A DNA stretch of 64,000 nucleotides from Streptomyces goshikiensis. Its GTDB lineage: Bacteria; Actinomycetota; Actinomycetes; Streptomycetales; Streptomycetaceae. A model generated the notes under the pieces. That model made no database searches. It saw only the letters and a program-made list of their open reading frames with translations, and was not told the DNA's origin. Numbering within the stretch: position 1 is the first letter of the stretch; the number at the start of each line of letters is the position of its first letter. The stretch spans positions 372,001-436,000 of the forward strand of contig NZ_BMVE01000007.1 of NCBI RefSeq assembly GCF_014650555.1, in the 5' to 3' direction. A program made the position numbers and the translations under genes. Below, in pieces: positions 60,801 through 64,000 of this stretch.

Positions 60801-63800
60801 CTGCTGGCCACCTACGGCCGGGAGCGCGCGGCGGACGAGCCGCTGTGGCTGGGTTCGATCAAGTCCAACATGGGCCACACGCAGGCCGCCGCCGGTGTTG
60901 CCGGCGTGATCAAGATGATCATGGCGATGCGGCACGGGGTGCTGCCCCGGACCCTGCACGTGGACGAGCCGACCCCGCACGTGGACTGGGAGGACGGCGC
61001 CGTCACGCTGCTCACCGAGAACACGCCGTGGCCGCAGACCGGCCGCCCGCGCCGGGCCGGTGTGTCCTCGTTCGGCATCAGCGGCACCAACGCCCACACG
61101 ATCATCGAGCAGGCCCCGGACGCGGTCGCCGTGAGCGCCGCCGCCGAAAGCGGTGCGGCGGCCCCGGTGCTGCCGTACGTGCTGTCCGCGCGGTCGGCGG
61201 ACGCGCTGCGCGGCCAGGCGGCCCGTCTGCGGGTGCACCTGGAGGACTCGGCCGAGCTGAGCGTCACGGACGTGGCCTACTCGCTGGCGACCCGGCGCGC
61301 CGCCTTCGACCACCGCGCGGTGGTCGTGGCGGGCGACCGCGAGGAACTGCTGCGCGGGCTGGAGGCGCTGGGGAACAACGACCTGGCCGACGCGGCCGTG
61401 ACGCGTGGCACGGTGGGCGCCGCCGGCGCCGGGAAGCTCGCCTTCCTGTTCACCGGCCAGGGCAGCCAGCGCCTCGGCATGGGCCGTGAGCTGTACGAGA
61501 CCTACCCGGCCTTCGCGGCCGCGCTGGACGCGGTGTGCGACGTGCTGGAACTGCCGCTGAAGGACGTCCTGTTCGGGACGGACGCGGATGTTCTGGACCG
61601 TACGGAGTACACGCAGCCCGCGCTGTTCGCGGTCGAGGTGGCGCTGTTCCGCCTCGTCGAGTCCTGGGGTGTGAAGCCGGACTTCCTGTCCGGGCACTCC
61701 ATCGGTGAGATCGCCGCCGCGCACGTGGCCGGGGTCTTCTCCCTGGAGGACGCGTGCGAACTGGTCCGCGCCCGTGGGCGGTTGATGCAGGCTCTGCCGT
61801 CCGGTGGCGTGATGATCGCCGTCCAGGCGTCCGAGGAGGAGGTCCTGCCGCTGCTGACCGACCGGGTGAGCATCGCGGCCGTCAACGGCCCGCGCTCGGT
61901 GGTCGTCGCCGGTGACGAGGACGCGGCGCTCGCGATCGCCGGGGCCTTCCCCGACCGGAAGTCCAAGCGGCTGACGGTGAGCCACGCCTTCCACTCGCCC
62001 CACATGGACGGCATGCTGGCCGACTTCCGCAAGGTCGCCGAGGCACTCTCGTACGGCGCCCCGCGCATCCCGGTCGTCTCCAACCTGACCGGCGCGCTCG
62101 TCACCGACGAGATGGGCTCCGCCGAGTTCTGGGTCCGGCACGTCCGCGACGCCGTCCGCTTCCTCGACGGCATCCGCACCCTGGAAGCCGCCGGAGTCAC
62201 GACGTACCTCGAACTCGGCCCCGACGGAGTGCTCTCCGCGATGGCCCAGGACTGCCTGACCGAGGACGGCGCCCGGTTCGCGCCCGCCCTGCGCACCGGC
62301 CGCCCCGAGCCCGAGACCCTGAACAACGCCCTCGCCCATGCCCACGCCCACGGCGCGGCGGTGGACTGGGAGGCCTACTTCGCGCCCACCGGCGCCCGCC
62401 AGGCCGAGCTGCCCACGTACGCCTTCCAGCGCGACTGGTACTGGCTCGACTCGGCACCCACCGCGCACAACACCCCCGGCGACGCCGCGGGCTTCGGCCT
62501 CGGCGCGACGGACCACCCGCTGCTCGGCGCGGCCGTCGAACTGCCCGACTCCGACGGGTTCCTCTTCACCGGCCGGCTGTCCCTGGCCACGCACGCATGG
62601 CTCGCGGACCACGCCGTCCTCGGCTCGGTCCTCCTGCCGGGCACGGCCTTCGTGGAACTGGCCGTCCGCGCCGGGGACCAGGTCGGCTGCGACGTCCTGG
62701 AGGAACTGACCCTGGAGGCCCCGCTCGTCCTCCCCGAACGCGGCGGAGTCCAGCTGCGGCTCTCCGTCGCCGAAGCCGACGAATCCGGCCGACGCGCCCT
62801 GTCGCTTTACTCCCGCGACGAGGACACCCCCGCCGACGAGCCGTGGACGCGGCACGCCGCCGGTGTCCTCGCCACCGGCGACGCCCCGGCCCCGGCAGCC
62901 GACCTCACGGTCTGGCCTCCGGCCGGAGCCGAACCGGTGGACATCGACGGCCTCTACGAAGGCCTCGCCGCCGCCGGATTCGACTACGGCCCCGCCTTCC
63001 AGGGCCTGCGCTCGGCCTGGCTCCACGGCGACGCCGTGTACGCGGAGGTCAGCCTGGACGAGGAGACCGCGGAGGCGGCCGACTGGTTCGGCCTCCACCC
63101 GGCGCTCCTGGACGCCACCCTCCACGCGGCCGGTCTCGGCGCGCTCGTCGAGAAGACCGGCCAGGGACGGCTCCCGTTCGCCTGGAGCGGTGTCCGGCTG
63201 CACGCGGCCGGCGCCGGCGCCGTACGGGTCCGGCTGGCCCCGGCCGGCCGCGACGCGGTCGCGCTGGAGCTCGCCGACCCGGCGGGCGCACCGGTCGCCT
63301 CGGTCGAGTCGCTCGTGCTGCGCGCGGTCTCGCCGGAGCAGATCGGCGCGGCGCGCGGCGGTCGCCCGGAGTCGCTGTTCGAGGTCGAGTGGACGGCCGT
63401 ACCGCTGACCCCGGTGTCGGCGTCGGAGCAGAGCCCCTGGGCGCTGCTCGGGGACGGCCACGCCGGTCTGGACGCGGTGGGCGTGCGCTACACGGCGCAC
63501 GACGGCGGGCTCGCGACGCTCGCGGACCCGGCGCTGGTGTGCGTACCGCTGTCCCCGGTGTCCGGCACGGAAGACGTCACGGGTGCGGTGCACGCGGAGA
63601 CGGGCCGGGTGCTGGCGCTGCTCAAGGAGTGGCTGGCCGAGGAGCGGTTCGCGGACTCGCGCCTGGTGTTCCTGACGCGGGGCGCGGTGGAAGCCGTACC
63701 GGGCGAAGGCGTACCGGACCTGGTGCACGCATCGGTGTGGGGTCTGCTGCGTTCGGCGCAGTCGGAGAACCCGGGGCGGATCGTCCTGGCCGACACGGAC

Positions 63801-64000
63801 GGCACCGACGCCTCCTTCCGCGCGCTGCCCGCCGTGGTCGCCTCGGGTGAGTCCGAGGTGGCGGTGCGGGGCGGCTCGGTCCTGGTGCCGAGGCTGGCGC
63901 GTGCGGCGGTCGTGGCTGACGCGGGCGTCGAGTGGGATGCCGAGGGCACGGTGTTGATCACTGGTGCGAGTGGTTCGCTGGGCGGGCTGTTCGCCCGTCA
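42816..64000 (+). CDS. PKS gene E, 5' part: four modules, runs off the window
   Basis: The frame stays open from ATG 42816 to the window end, giving 7061 complete codons with no stop. I checked the frame at the KS starts 48372, 54666 and 59832. An N-terminal coiled-coil docking domain (DKIIGYLKRVTADL) suits gene D's tail. E1: KS (Cys211), AT (Ser684), DH (His992, Asp1167), KR (Tyr1623), ACP (Ser1791). E2: KS (Cys2025), AT (Ser2486), DH (His2796, Asp2962), ER about 3246-3562, KR (Tyr3718), ACP (Ser3887). E3: KS (Cys4124), AT (Ser4569), DH (His4871, Asp5038), KR (Tyr5437), ACP (Ser5607). E4: KS (Cys5846), AT (Ser6295), DH (His6599, Asp6766), KR starting at about 7044. All four ATs are malonyl. 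The alkene, saturated, alkene, alkene pattern resembles the start of polyene assembly lines. The ATG is chosen for its GGGTGAGG 5 nt upstream. Confidence 0.96.
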   Translation, partial: MADQVADQDKIIGYLKRVTADLHQTRQRLREVEAQEPEPIAIVGMSCRFPGGIQSPEDLWDLVAGGRDAITDFPTDRGWDIESLYDADPEQRGTSYTREGGFLDGVGEFDAAFFGISPRETLGMDPQQRLLLETSWETFERAGIDPATLRGSKAGVFIGTNGQDYPDLLRDGVPEGVEQYLLTGNAASVVSGRLSYTFGLEGPSVTIDTACSSSLVALHLAVQALRGGECSLALAGGVTVMSSPRAFVQFSRQRGLAPDGRCKPFADGADGTGWGEGVGMLLVEKLSDARRLGHPVLAVVRGSAINQDGASNGLTAPNGPSQQRVIRQALTNAGLTPAQVDVIEAHGTGTTLGDPIEAQAILATYGQNRPEGRPLWLGSIKSNIGHTQAAAGVAGIIKMVEAMRHGVVPESLHIDQPSGAVDWATGAVELLTRAVPWPETGQPRRAGISSFGVSGTNAHTVIEQAPPAEVPGADAKAEDTGATDSGDQDAGAEGATGPVPLLVSGQGDDALRAQAGRLAAHLRAHPELAADPAALTDLGFSLATSRSALDRRAVLFAADRERLLADLDALAAAEQPATAVLGAVGDGNTAFLFTGQGSQRPGMGRELYATHPGFARALDAVRDELDRHLERPLYEVLFAAEGTPEAALLDATAYTQAALFAIEVALYRQLEQWGVTADFLIGHSIGELAAAHVSGVLTLPDAAALVAARGRLMQALPTGGAMIAVEATEDEITPLLTDRVSVAAVNGPRSVVVSGDADAAGELAETLRARGRRVKRLTVSHAFHSPLMDPMLDAFREAAEAVSYAPPVIPIVSNLTGASVTAEEICTADYWVRHVREAVRFHDGVRGLAALGVTTFVEVGPGGVLTALAQDCLTGENDRDDAVFIPALRADRLEPAAFAAAVAQAHVHGVTADWSAVFAGRGATRVDLPTYAFQRGRYWPEAPTAWTGDVTAAGIGSADHPLLGAAIALADGDGYLFTGRLSLATHPWLADHTVMDTVLLPGTAFVELALQAGEHTGCELLEELTLQAPLALPPHGGVQIQLAVGAPDGDGRRSLTLHSRPEDAADDTWGEGAWTRHATGSLAPAARDAASTPAGADLTTWPPRDATAVPVDGLYEHLTASGFAYGPVFQGLTGAWQRADEVFAEVRLPEQAHAEAALFGLHPALLDAALHAVGIGSLLEDTEHGRLPFSWSGVTLRAVGARALRVRLAPAGQDTVSVDLADETGAPVASVAALLLRPVSPDQVHAARTAFHDSLFRVEWNPLALPAATTVAPGQWALLAGPDAEAGDAGALAGTAARFAAVLPAAAVHNGLAALSAAIEAGGPVPQAVVVPVAAPGAPAPTPVDATLPAAVGDALHHALELAQAWLADDRYAGSRLVLVTRGAVATTAGSDVPDLAHAPLWGLLRSAQSEHPDRFVLLDLDDREESLRALPAALATAEPQLALREGRAVVPRLGRVPALPAAEGQEARPLDADGTALVTGATGTLGGLVARHLVTGHGVRRLLLTSRRGEGAAGAPELLAELRALGAEVTLAACDAADREALAAVLASVPAAHPLTAVFHTAGVLDDGILEALTPERLDHVLPAKVDAAVHLHELTRDLDLAAFVLFSAAAGTLGAAGQANYAAANTFLDALAQRRHTEGLPATALAWGLWAERSGMTGDLADTDLERISRAGVAALSSAEGLALMDTARATGEPTAVPMHLDLAALRHADADMVPALLRGLVRPAARRAAAQSAAPADGLTERLLPLTAAERDRLLLATVRVQVAAVLGFPGPDAVDPGRAFKELGFDSLTAVELRNRLGSATGVRLPATLVFDYPTPNALAAFLRTELLGDQAAQAPAATAAATRAVADEPIAIVAMSCRYPGGVSTPEELWQLVAGSADAISPFPADRGWNLDALYDSDPGRAGTSYTREGGFLHDAADFDPDVFGINPREALAMDPHQRLLLETSWEAFERAGIDPATVRGSRTGVFAGVMYHDYLTRLPAVPEGLEGYLGTGTAGSVASGRISYTFGLEGPAVTIDTACSSSLVALHLAAQALRSGECDMALAGGVTVMSTPDTFIDFSRQRGLSTDGRCKSFSADADGTGWAEGAGMILVERLSDARRNGHPVLAVVRGTAVNQDGASNGLTAPNGPSQQRVIREALAHAGLTTADVDAVEAHGTGTTLGDPIEAQALLATYGQDRPADRPLRLGSIKSNIGHTQAAAGAAGIIKMVLAMRHGVLPASLHIGEPSPHIDWTAGAVELLTESAAWPETDRPRRAGISSFGVSGTNAHVIIEQPPVEQPSDEKDGGEPGVPAVAGGTVPAGTPLPFVLSGRTPDALRAQAARLADHLAHHPDAAPADVAFSLATTRTALDRRAAVVAPDRDGLLAALAALAEGRDGARTVRHDTADGRTAVLFTGQGSQRPGMGRELHATYPAFAAALDAVCAELDRHLEQPLKEILFDEDAGDLLNRTGYTQPALFALETALYRLVESWGLRPDFVAGHSIGEITAAHVAGVLSLPDAATLVAARGRLMEALPQGGAMIALTATEDEVRPLLAGHEDRIGIAAVNSASSVVISGEETLALEIAAEFERRGRRTKRLTVSHAFHSPLMDGMLDAFRDVAASLTYHAPAIPVVTHLTGAVAGDELRTAEHWVSHVREAVRFLDGIRTLDAEHVTTYLELGPQGVLSGLGRDCLTETDGATDPLFVPALRRDRGEAEALTAAIAAVHTRAVLLDWPAYFAATGARRVDLPTYAFQRTRFWLEAPAGYIGDVESAGLGAAHHPLLGAAVPLADGEGFLFTGRLSLDTHPWLADHAVMGTVLLPGTAFVELAVRAGDQAGCDVLEELTLEAPLVLAPHTAVRLQIVVSAPDQDGRRTLDLYSGDPDAADDEPWTRHAAGVLATGAPRPAFDLAAWPPPGAEAVSVDGLYEHLGQGGFAYGPVFQGLRAAWTLGDDVYAEVALPDDRHTEATRFGLHPALLDAALHATFVSRDGDRQAGLPFSWRGVSLHAVGASALRVRLTADGDDSLSLQLADTTGAPVATVDHLIVRPVSADRLAGASRTAYHESLFRIEWATLSLPPGAPGEDTTGTWAVIGEPADVTAELPGPVHSGLGALGAALDAGAPAPAHVLAPCLAAPAEALTADAVRAATHRALALVQGWLADDRFAASRLVFVTRGAVATQSDWDLADPAHAAVWGLVRSAQSENPDRFVLADLDADAAAGTLAAALATGEPQFALRRGTVHAPRLARVPATTPLTPPPGESAWRMDIEDKGTLDHLTLVPSPESAAPLEAGQVRVAVRAAGLNFRDVLNALGMYPGDPGLMGSEGAGTVVETGPGVSDLAPGDRVMGMLPGAFGPLAVVDRRMIAPMPEGWTFAEAAAVPIVFMTAYYALHDLAGLREGESLLVHAAAGGVGMAAVQLARHWGADVYATASPAKWDTLRGLGLTDDKIASSRTLDFENTFRTATDGHGVDVVLDSLAREFVDASLRLLPRGGRFVEMGKTDVRDPRDVAATHPGVSYQAFDLTEAGLDRIQEMLTELLGLFEAGALNPIPVSAWDLRQAPEAFRYLSQARHTGKIVLTVPADWNPDGTVLITGGTGTLGALVARHAVTVRGARRLILTSRRGEAAAGAAELAAHLRALGADVTVAACDAADREALAALLASIPAAHPLTAVVHTAGVLDDGIAEALTPERLDRVLRPKADAALHLHELTRHLDLADFVLFSSAAGTFGGAGQANYAAANVFLDALARHRQAHGLPGTSLGWGLWAEASGMTGELDSADKDRMTRSGVLGLSSEEGLALLDTAHHTGDAHLVPMQLDLAPLRQADAAMVPALLRGLVRAPARRTAQAATAGTGTPLVEQLVRLPENERDTLLLDLVRDQVAAVLGHATSDAVEPGRAFKDLGFDSLTAVEFRNRLGATAGVRLPATLVFDYPTPTVLAGYLKDELLGSEAAVAAAALPRHPAGAVAETDDPIAIVAMSCRFPGDVRSPEDLWELLAEGRDGIADLPADRGWDTEALYDPDPDSPGTSYAREGGFFYDAHHFDPAFFGINPREALAMDPQQRLLLETSWEAFERAGIDPTGLRGGQVGVFVGQMHNDYVSRLNTVPEGVEGYLGTGGSSSIASGRVSYTFGFEGPAVTVDTACSSSLVALHLAAQALRSGECSLALAGGVTIITTPDVFTEFSRQRGLAADGRCKPFAAAADGTAWGEGVGMLLVERLSDARRNGHQVLAVVRGTAVNQDGASNGLTAPNGPAQQRVIRQALANARLTSADVDAVEAHGTGTTLGDPIEAQALLATYGQGRPEDTPLWLGSVKSNFGHTQAAAGVAGIIKMVQAMRHGVLPKTLHVDEPSPHVDWSAGAVSLLTEQRAWPETGRPRRAGVSSFGMSGTNAHAIIELPETPAAAVSPAVPAPATALPWHLSARTPEALRAQGEQLLSHLEAHPDTLPADIGHSLVAARAVFEHRATVVATDPDAFRTGLAALAEGRSAAGLVQGSSAAAGKLAFLFTGQGSQRLGMGRELYETYPAFAAALDAVCDALELPLKDVLFGTDSDVLDRTEYTQPALFAVEVALFRLVESWGVKPDFLSGHSIGEIAAAHVAGVLSLADACTLVAARGRLMQALPSGGVMIAVEAAEDEVLPLLTDRVSIAAVNGPRSVVIAGDEDAALAVVAAFADRKTKRLTVSHAFHSPHMDGMLDDFREVVAGLSFGAPRIPVVSNLTGALVTDEMGSAEFWVRHVREAVRFLDGVRALEAAGVTTYVELGPDGVLSAMAQACLTDDTGAAAFAPALRSGRDEPTTLLSALSTAYVRGTAVDWSAYYAPLGARRVDLPTYAFQRSVYWLDAGRADGDVAAAGLGAADHPLLGAEVQLPDSDGHLFTGRLSLTTHPWLGDHRVMGAALLPGTAFVELALQAGEHVGCDLVDELTLEAPLVLPEHGGVQLRLSVAAADPAGRRRSLTLHSRPEGADADEPWTRHAVGVLATGAAPAPQGLTEWPPAGAEPVPVDGLYEGLAEAGFGYGPVFQGLRAAWQHGDTSYAEVALPEGAEGEAARFGLHPALLDAALHALGLRAADTGADGRLPFSWSGVSLHAVGACELRVRLTTGLGGEVALTIADATGAPVASVAGLALRSVSRDQLTAAPDLTRDALFRVEWAQTTAGDGSFDDWLMLGEEGDGDLPAALVVPCVEPAAGDVAGAVHAETARVLGLVQDWLAEERSADARLVFLTRGAVAAVPGEGIADLAHAPVWGLVRSAQSENPGRFVLVDIDAEGDLAAGLSAALASGESEVAVRDGAVLVPRLARAAVAADAGVEWDAEGTVLVTGASGSLGGLFARHLVTEHGVRRLLLVSRRGEGAALSAELAGLGAEVSWAACDVADRDALAAVLKAVPAEHPLTAVVHTAGVLDDGVVGSLTAERLSAVLRPKVDAAWNLHELTQDLGLSAFVLFSSAAGVFGGAGQANYAAGNTFLDALAAHRRAQGLAATSLAWGLWTGVGGMGGDLADGDRERINRGGIGALSPETGLALFDAARRTDDALLVPLPLDLAALRAQARAGMVPDLLRGLVRVPARRAAGQGATADGSALRTRLAALPAEEREAALLEMVRAEVTAVLGHASTDEVPADRAFKELGFDSLTSVELRNRLGAATGERLPATLVFDYPTPSALAAYLKTEVLGLSLDEETAGAATAGPASAGAALQDDPIAIVGMSCRYPGGVETPEDLWRLVVGGVDAISEFPQGRGWDLESLYDPDPDGKGTSYTRSGGFLHDAGRFDPAFFGISPREAVAMDPQQRLLLETSWEAFERAGIDPASMRGSRTGVFAGVMYHDYATRITSVPDGVEGYLGTGNSGSIASGRVSYAFGLEGPAVTVDTACSSSLVALHWAIQALRGGECTMALAGGVTVMSTPGTFTEFSRQRGLAADGRIKSFAAAADGTSWAEGAGMLLVERLSDARRNGHPVLAVVRGSAINQDGASNGLTAPNGPSQQRVIRQALASGGLTSEQIDVVEAHGTGTTLGDPIEAQALLATYGRERAADEPLWLGSIKSNMGHTQAAAGVAGVIKMIMAMRHGVLPRTLHVDEPTPHVDWEDGAVTLLTENTPWPQTGRPRRAGVSSFGISGTNAHTIIEQAPDAVAVSAAAESGAAAPVLPYVLSARSADALRGQAARLRVHLEDSAELSVTDVAYSLATRRAAFDHRAVVVAGDREELLRGLEALGNNDLADAAVTRGTVGAAGAGKLAFLFTGQGSQRLGMGRELYETYPAFAAALDAVCDVLELPLKDVLFGTDADVLDRTEYTQPALFAVEVALFRLVESWGVKPDFLSGHSIGEIAAAHVAGVFSLEDACELVRARGRLMQALPSGGVMIAVQASEEEVLPLLTDRVSIAAVNGPRSVVVAGDEDAALAIAGAFPDRKSKRLTVSHAFHSPHMDGMLADFRKVAEALSYGAPRIPVVSNLTGALVTDEMGSAEFWVRHVRDAVRFLDGIRTLEAAGVTTYLELGPDGVLSAMAQDCLTEDGARFAPALRTGRPEPETLNNALAHAHAHGAAVDWEAYFAPTGARQAELPTYAFQRDWYWLDSAPTAHNTPGDAAGFGLGATDHPLLGAAVELPDSDGFLFTGRLSLATHAWLADHAVLGSVLLPGTAFVELAVRAGDQVGCDVLEELTLEAPLVLPERGGVQLRLSVAEADESGRRALSLYSRDEDTPADEPWTRHAAGVLATGDAPAPAADLTVWPPAGAEPVDIDGLYEGLAAAGFDYGPAFQGLRSAWLHGDAVYAEVSLDEETAEAADWFGLHPALLDATLHAAGLGALVEKTGQGRLPFAWSGVRLHAAGAGAVRVRLAPAGRDAVALELADPAGAPVASVESLVLRAVSPEQIGAARGGRPESLFEVEWTAVPLTPVSASEQSPWALLGDGHAGLDAVGVRYTAHDGGLATLADPALVCVPLSPVSGTEDVTGAVHAETGRVLALLKEWLAEERFADSRLVFLTRGAVEAVPGEGVPDLVHASVWGLLRSAQSENPGRIVLADTDGTDASFRALPAVVASGESEVAVRGGSVLVPRLARAAVVADAGVEWDAEGTVLITGASGSLGGLFAR
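42927..48317 (+). other. Module E1: KS-AT(malonyl)-DH(variant)-KR-ACP
   Basis: KS Cys211 (nt 43446). AT Ser684 (nt 44865), GHSIG, HAFH at 45156-45167. This AT belongs to a different malonyl subgroup from those in B, C, E3 and E4. DH His992 (nt 45789) sits in HTVMDTVLLP, so the conserved Gly is Asp996; YGPVF and Asp1167 (nt 46314) are present. The KR is B-type (LDD 47511-47519) with a normal TGTLGG loop and Tyr1623 (nt 47682), but Ala1610 replaces the catalytic Ser (FSAAAG). ACP Ser1791 (nt 48186). Confidence 0.9.
48372..54602 (+). other. Module E2: fully reducing KS-AT(malonyl)-DH-ER-KR-ACP
   Basis: KS Cys2025 (nt 48888). AT Ser2486 (nt 50271), GHSIG/HAFH, of the same subgroup as E1's AT. 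The DH is intact: HAVMGTVLLP with His2796 (nt 51201), YGPVF, Asp2962 (nt 51699). The ER runs from about 52551 to 53500, with NFRDVLNALGMYPG and the NADPH loop AAAGGVGMAA (52980-53010). It sits between the DH/KR structural half and the catalytic KR, as usual. The KR is B-type with Ser (nt 53928) and Tyr3718 (nt 53967). ACP Ser3887 (nt 54474). It is the only full reducing module seen and should leave a CH2-CH2 unit. Confidence 0.94.
56301..56548 (+). repeat. Malonyl AT core, copy in module E3
   Basis: Matches 61479-61726 (E4) at an offset of 5178 nt with only four mismatches over this span, including an exact run of 107 nt (56442-56548). Closely similar blocks also occur in the ATs of genes B and C. 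Confidence 0.9.
58628..58747 (+). repeat. KR start repeat, copy in module E3
   Basis: Matches 63881-64000 (E4) with 8 differences in 120 nt (offset 5253). It covers the end of the KR structural half and the Rossmann loop (TGASGSLGG). The window ends inside the partner copy, so the similarity probably extends beyond it. Confidence 0.9.
61479..61726 (+). repeat. Malonyl AT core, copy in module E4
   Basis: Partner of 56301-56548 at +5178 nt. Confidence 0.9.
63881..64000 (+). repeat. KR start repeat, copy in module E4 (cut by window end)
   Basis: Partner of 58628-58747 at +5253 nt. Confidence 0.9.

Larger units (their letters stand above)
59832..64000 (+). other. Module E4, partial: KS-AT(malonyl)-DH-(KR...)
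   Basis: KS Cys5846 (nt 60351). AT Ser6295 (nt 61698), GHSIG, HAFH at 61983-61994. DH His6599 (nt 62610) in HAVLGSVLLP, YGPAF, Asp6766 (nt 63111); all key residues are present, though the usual HPWLADH reads HAWLADH. The KR structural half is complete and the Rossmann loop starts at 63945 (TGASGSLGG) just before the window ends. No ER precedes it, so an alkene-forming module is expected if the KR is intact. Confidence 0.93.

Noticed and set aside
42816..64000. Possible frameshift in gene E because no stop is found
   Set aside because: The same frame gives correct KS starts at 42927, 48372, 54666 and 59832 and correct ACP, KR and DH motifs throughout. The gene simply continues past the window edge.

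Overview
The window lies wholly inside a giant modular type I polyketide synthase (PKS) locus. GC content is very high, third codon positions are almost all G or C, and several starts are GTG behind GGAGG-like ribosome binding sites. This points to a Streptomyces or close actinomycete. I see no tRNA, rRNA, transposase, CRISPR array, regulator, tailoring enzyme, loading module or thioesterase. Both ends of the window cut through PKS genes.

Five PKS genes, called A to E here as arbitrary labels, lie head to tail on the + strand. Gene A (1-2519) is only the 3' end of a gene: AT tail, KR, ACP and C-terminal docking domain. Gene B (2639-12979) has two modules: KS-AT-DH-KR-ACP and KS-AT-KR-ACP. Gene C (13001/13004-33019) has four: KS-AT-DH-KR-ACP, KS-AT-KR-ACP, KS-AT-KR-ACP and KS-AT-DH-KR-ACP. 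Gene D (33142-42753) has two KS-AT-KR-ACP modules, both with methylmalonyl-type ATs. Gene E (42816 to the window edge, no stop) has KS-AT-DH-KR-ACP, KS-AT-DH-ER-KR-ACP, KS-AT-DH-KR-ACP and KS-AT-DH-(KR...). That makes 13 modules, 11 of them complete. The gaps are 119, 21 or 24, 122 and 62 nt, so no stretch over 300 nt lacks a gene.

Every KS keeps Cys-His-His, so none is a KSQ loading domain. Every AT whose active site is visible reads as malonyl (GHSIG, HAFH) except the two in gene D (GHSQG, YASH). Every module carries a KR. If the genes act in the order they lie, the chain would gain: OH (A-type KR), alkene or OH, OH (A-type KR), alkene, OH, OH, alkene or OH, OH with alpha-methyl, OH with alpha-methyl, alkene (DH variant), saturated CH2-CH2, alkene, alkene. 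That suits a large polyol/polyene macrolide or linear polyene. I cannot name the compound from sequence alone.

Docking termini support a relay A->B->C->D->E. The B->C joint uses a different docking family from the A->B, C->D and D->E joints, so it is the best-insulated step. The locus is also a patchwork of recent internal copying: twin KR blocks in gene C, twin methylmalonyl ATs in gene D, and a homogenised family of malonyl ATs. Several reductive domains carry changed active-site residues, and DH variants and KR Ser->Ala changes fall in the same modules. The clearest non-coding signal is a perfect 15-bp hairpin followed by an AT-rich patch between genes C and D, which may divide the operon.
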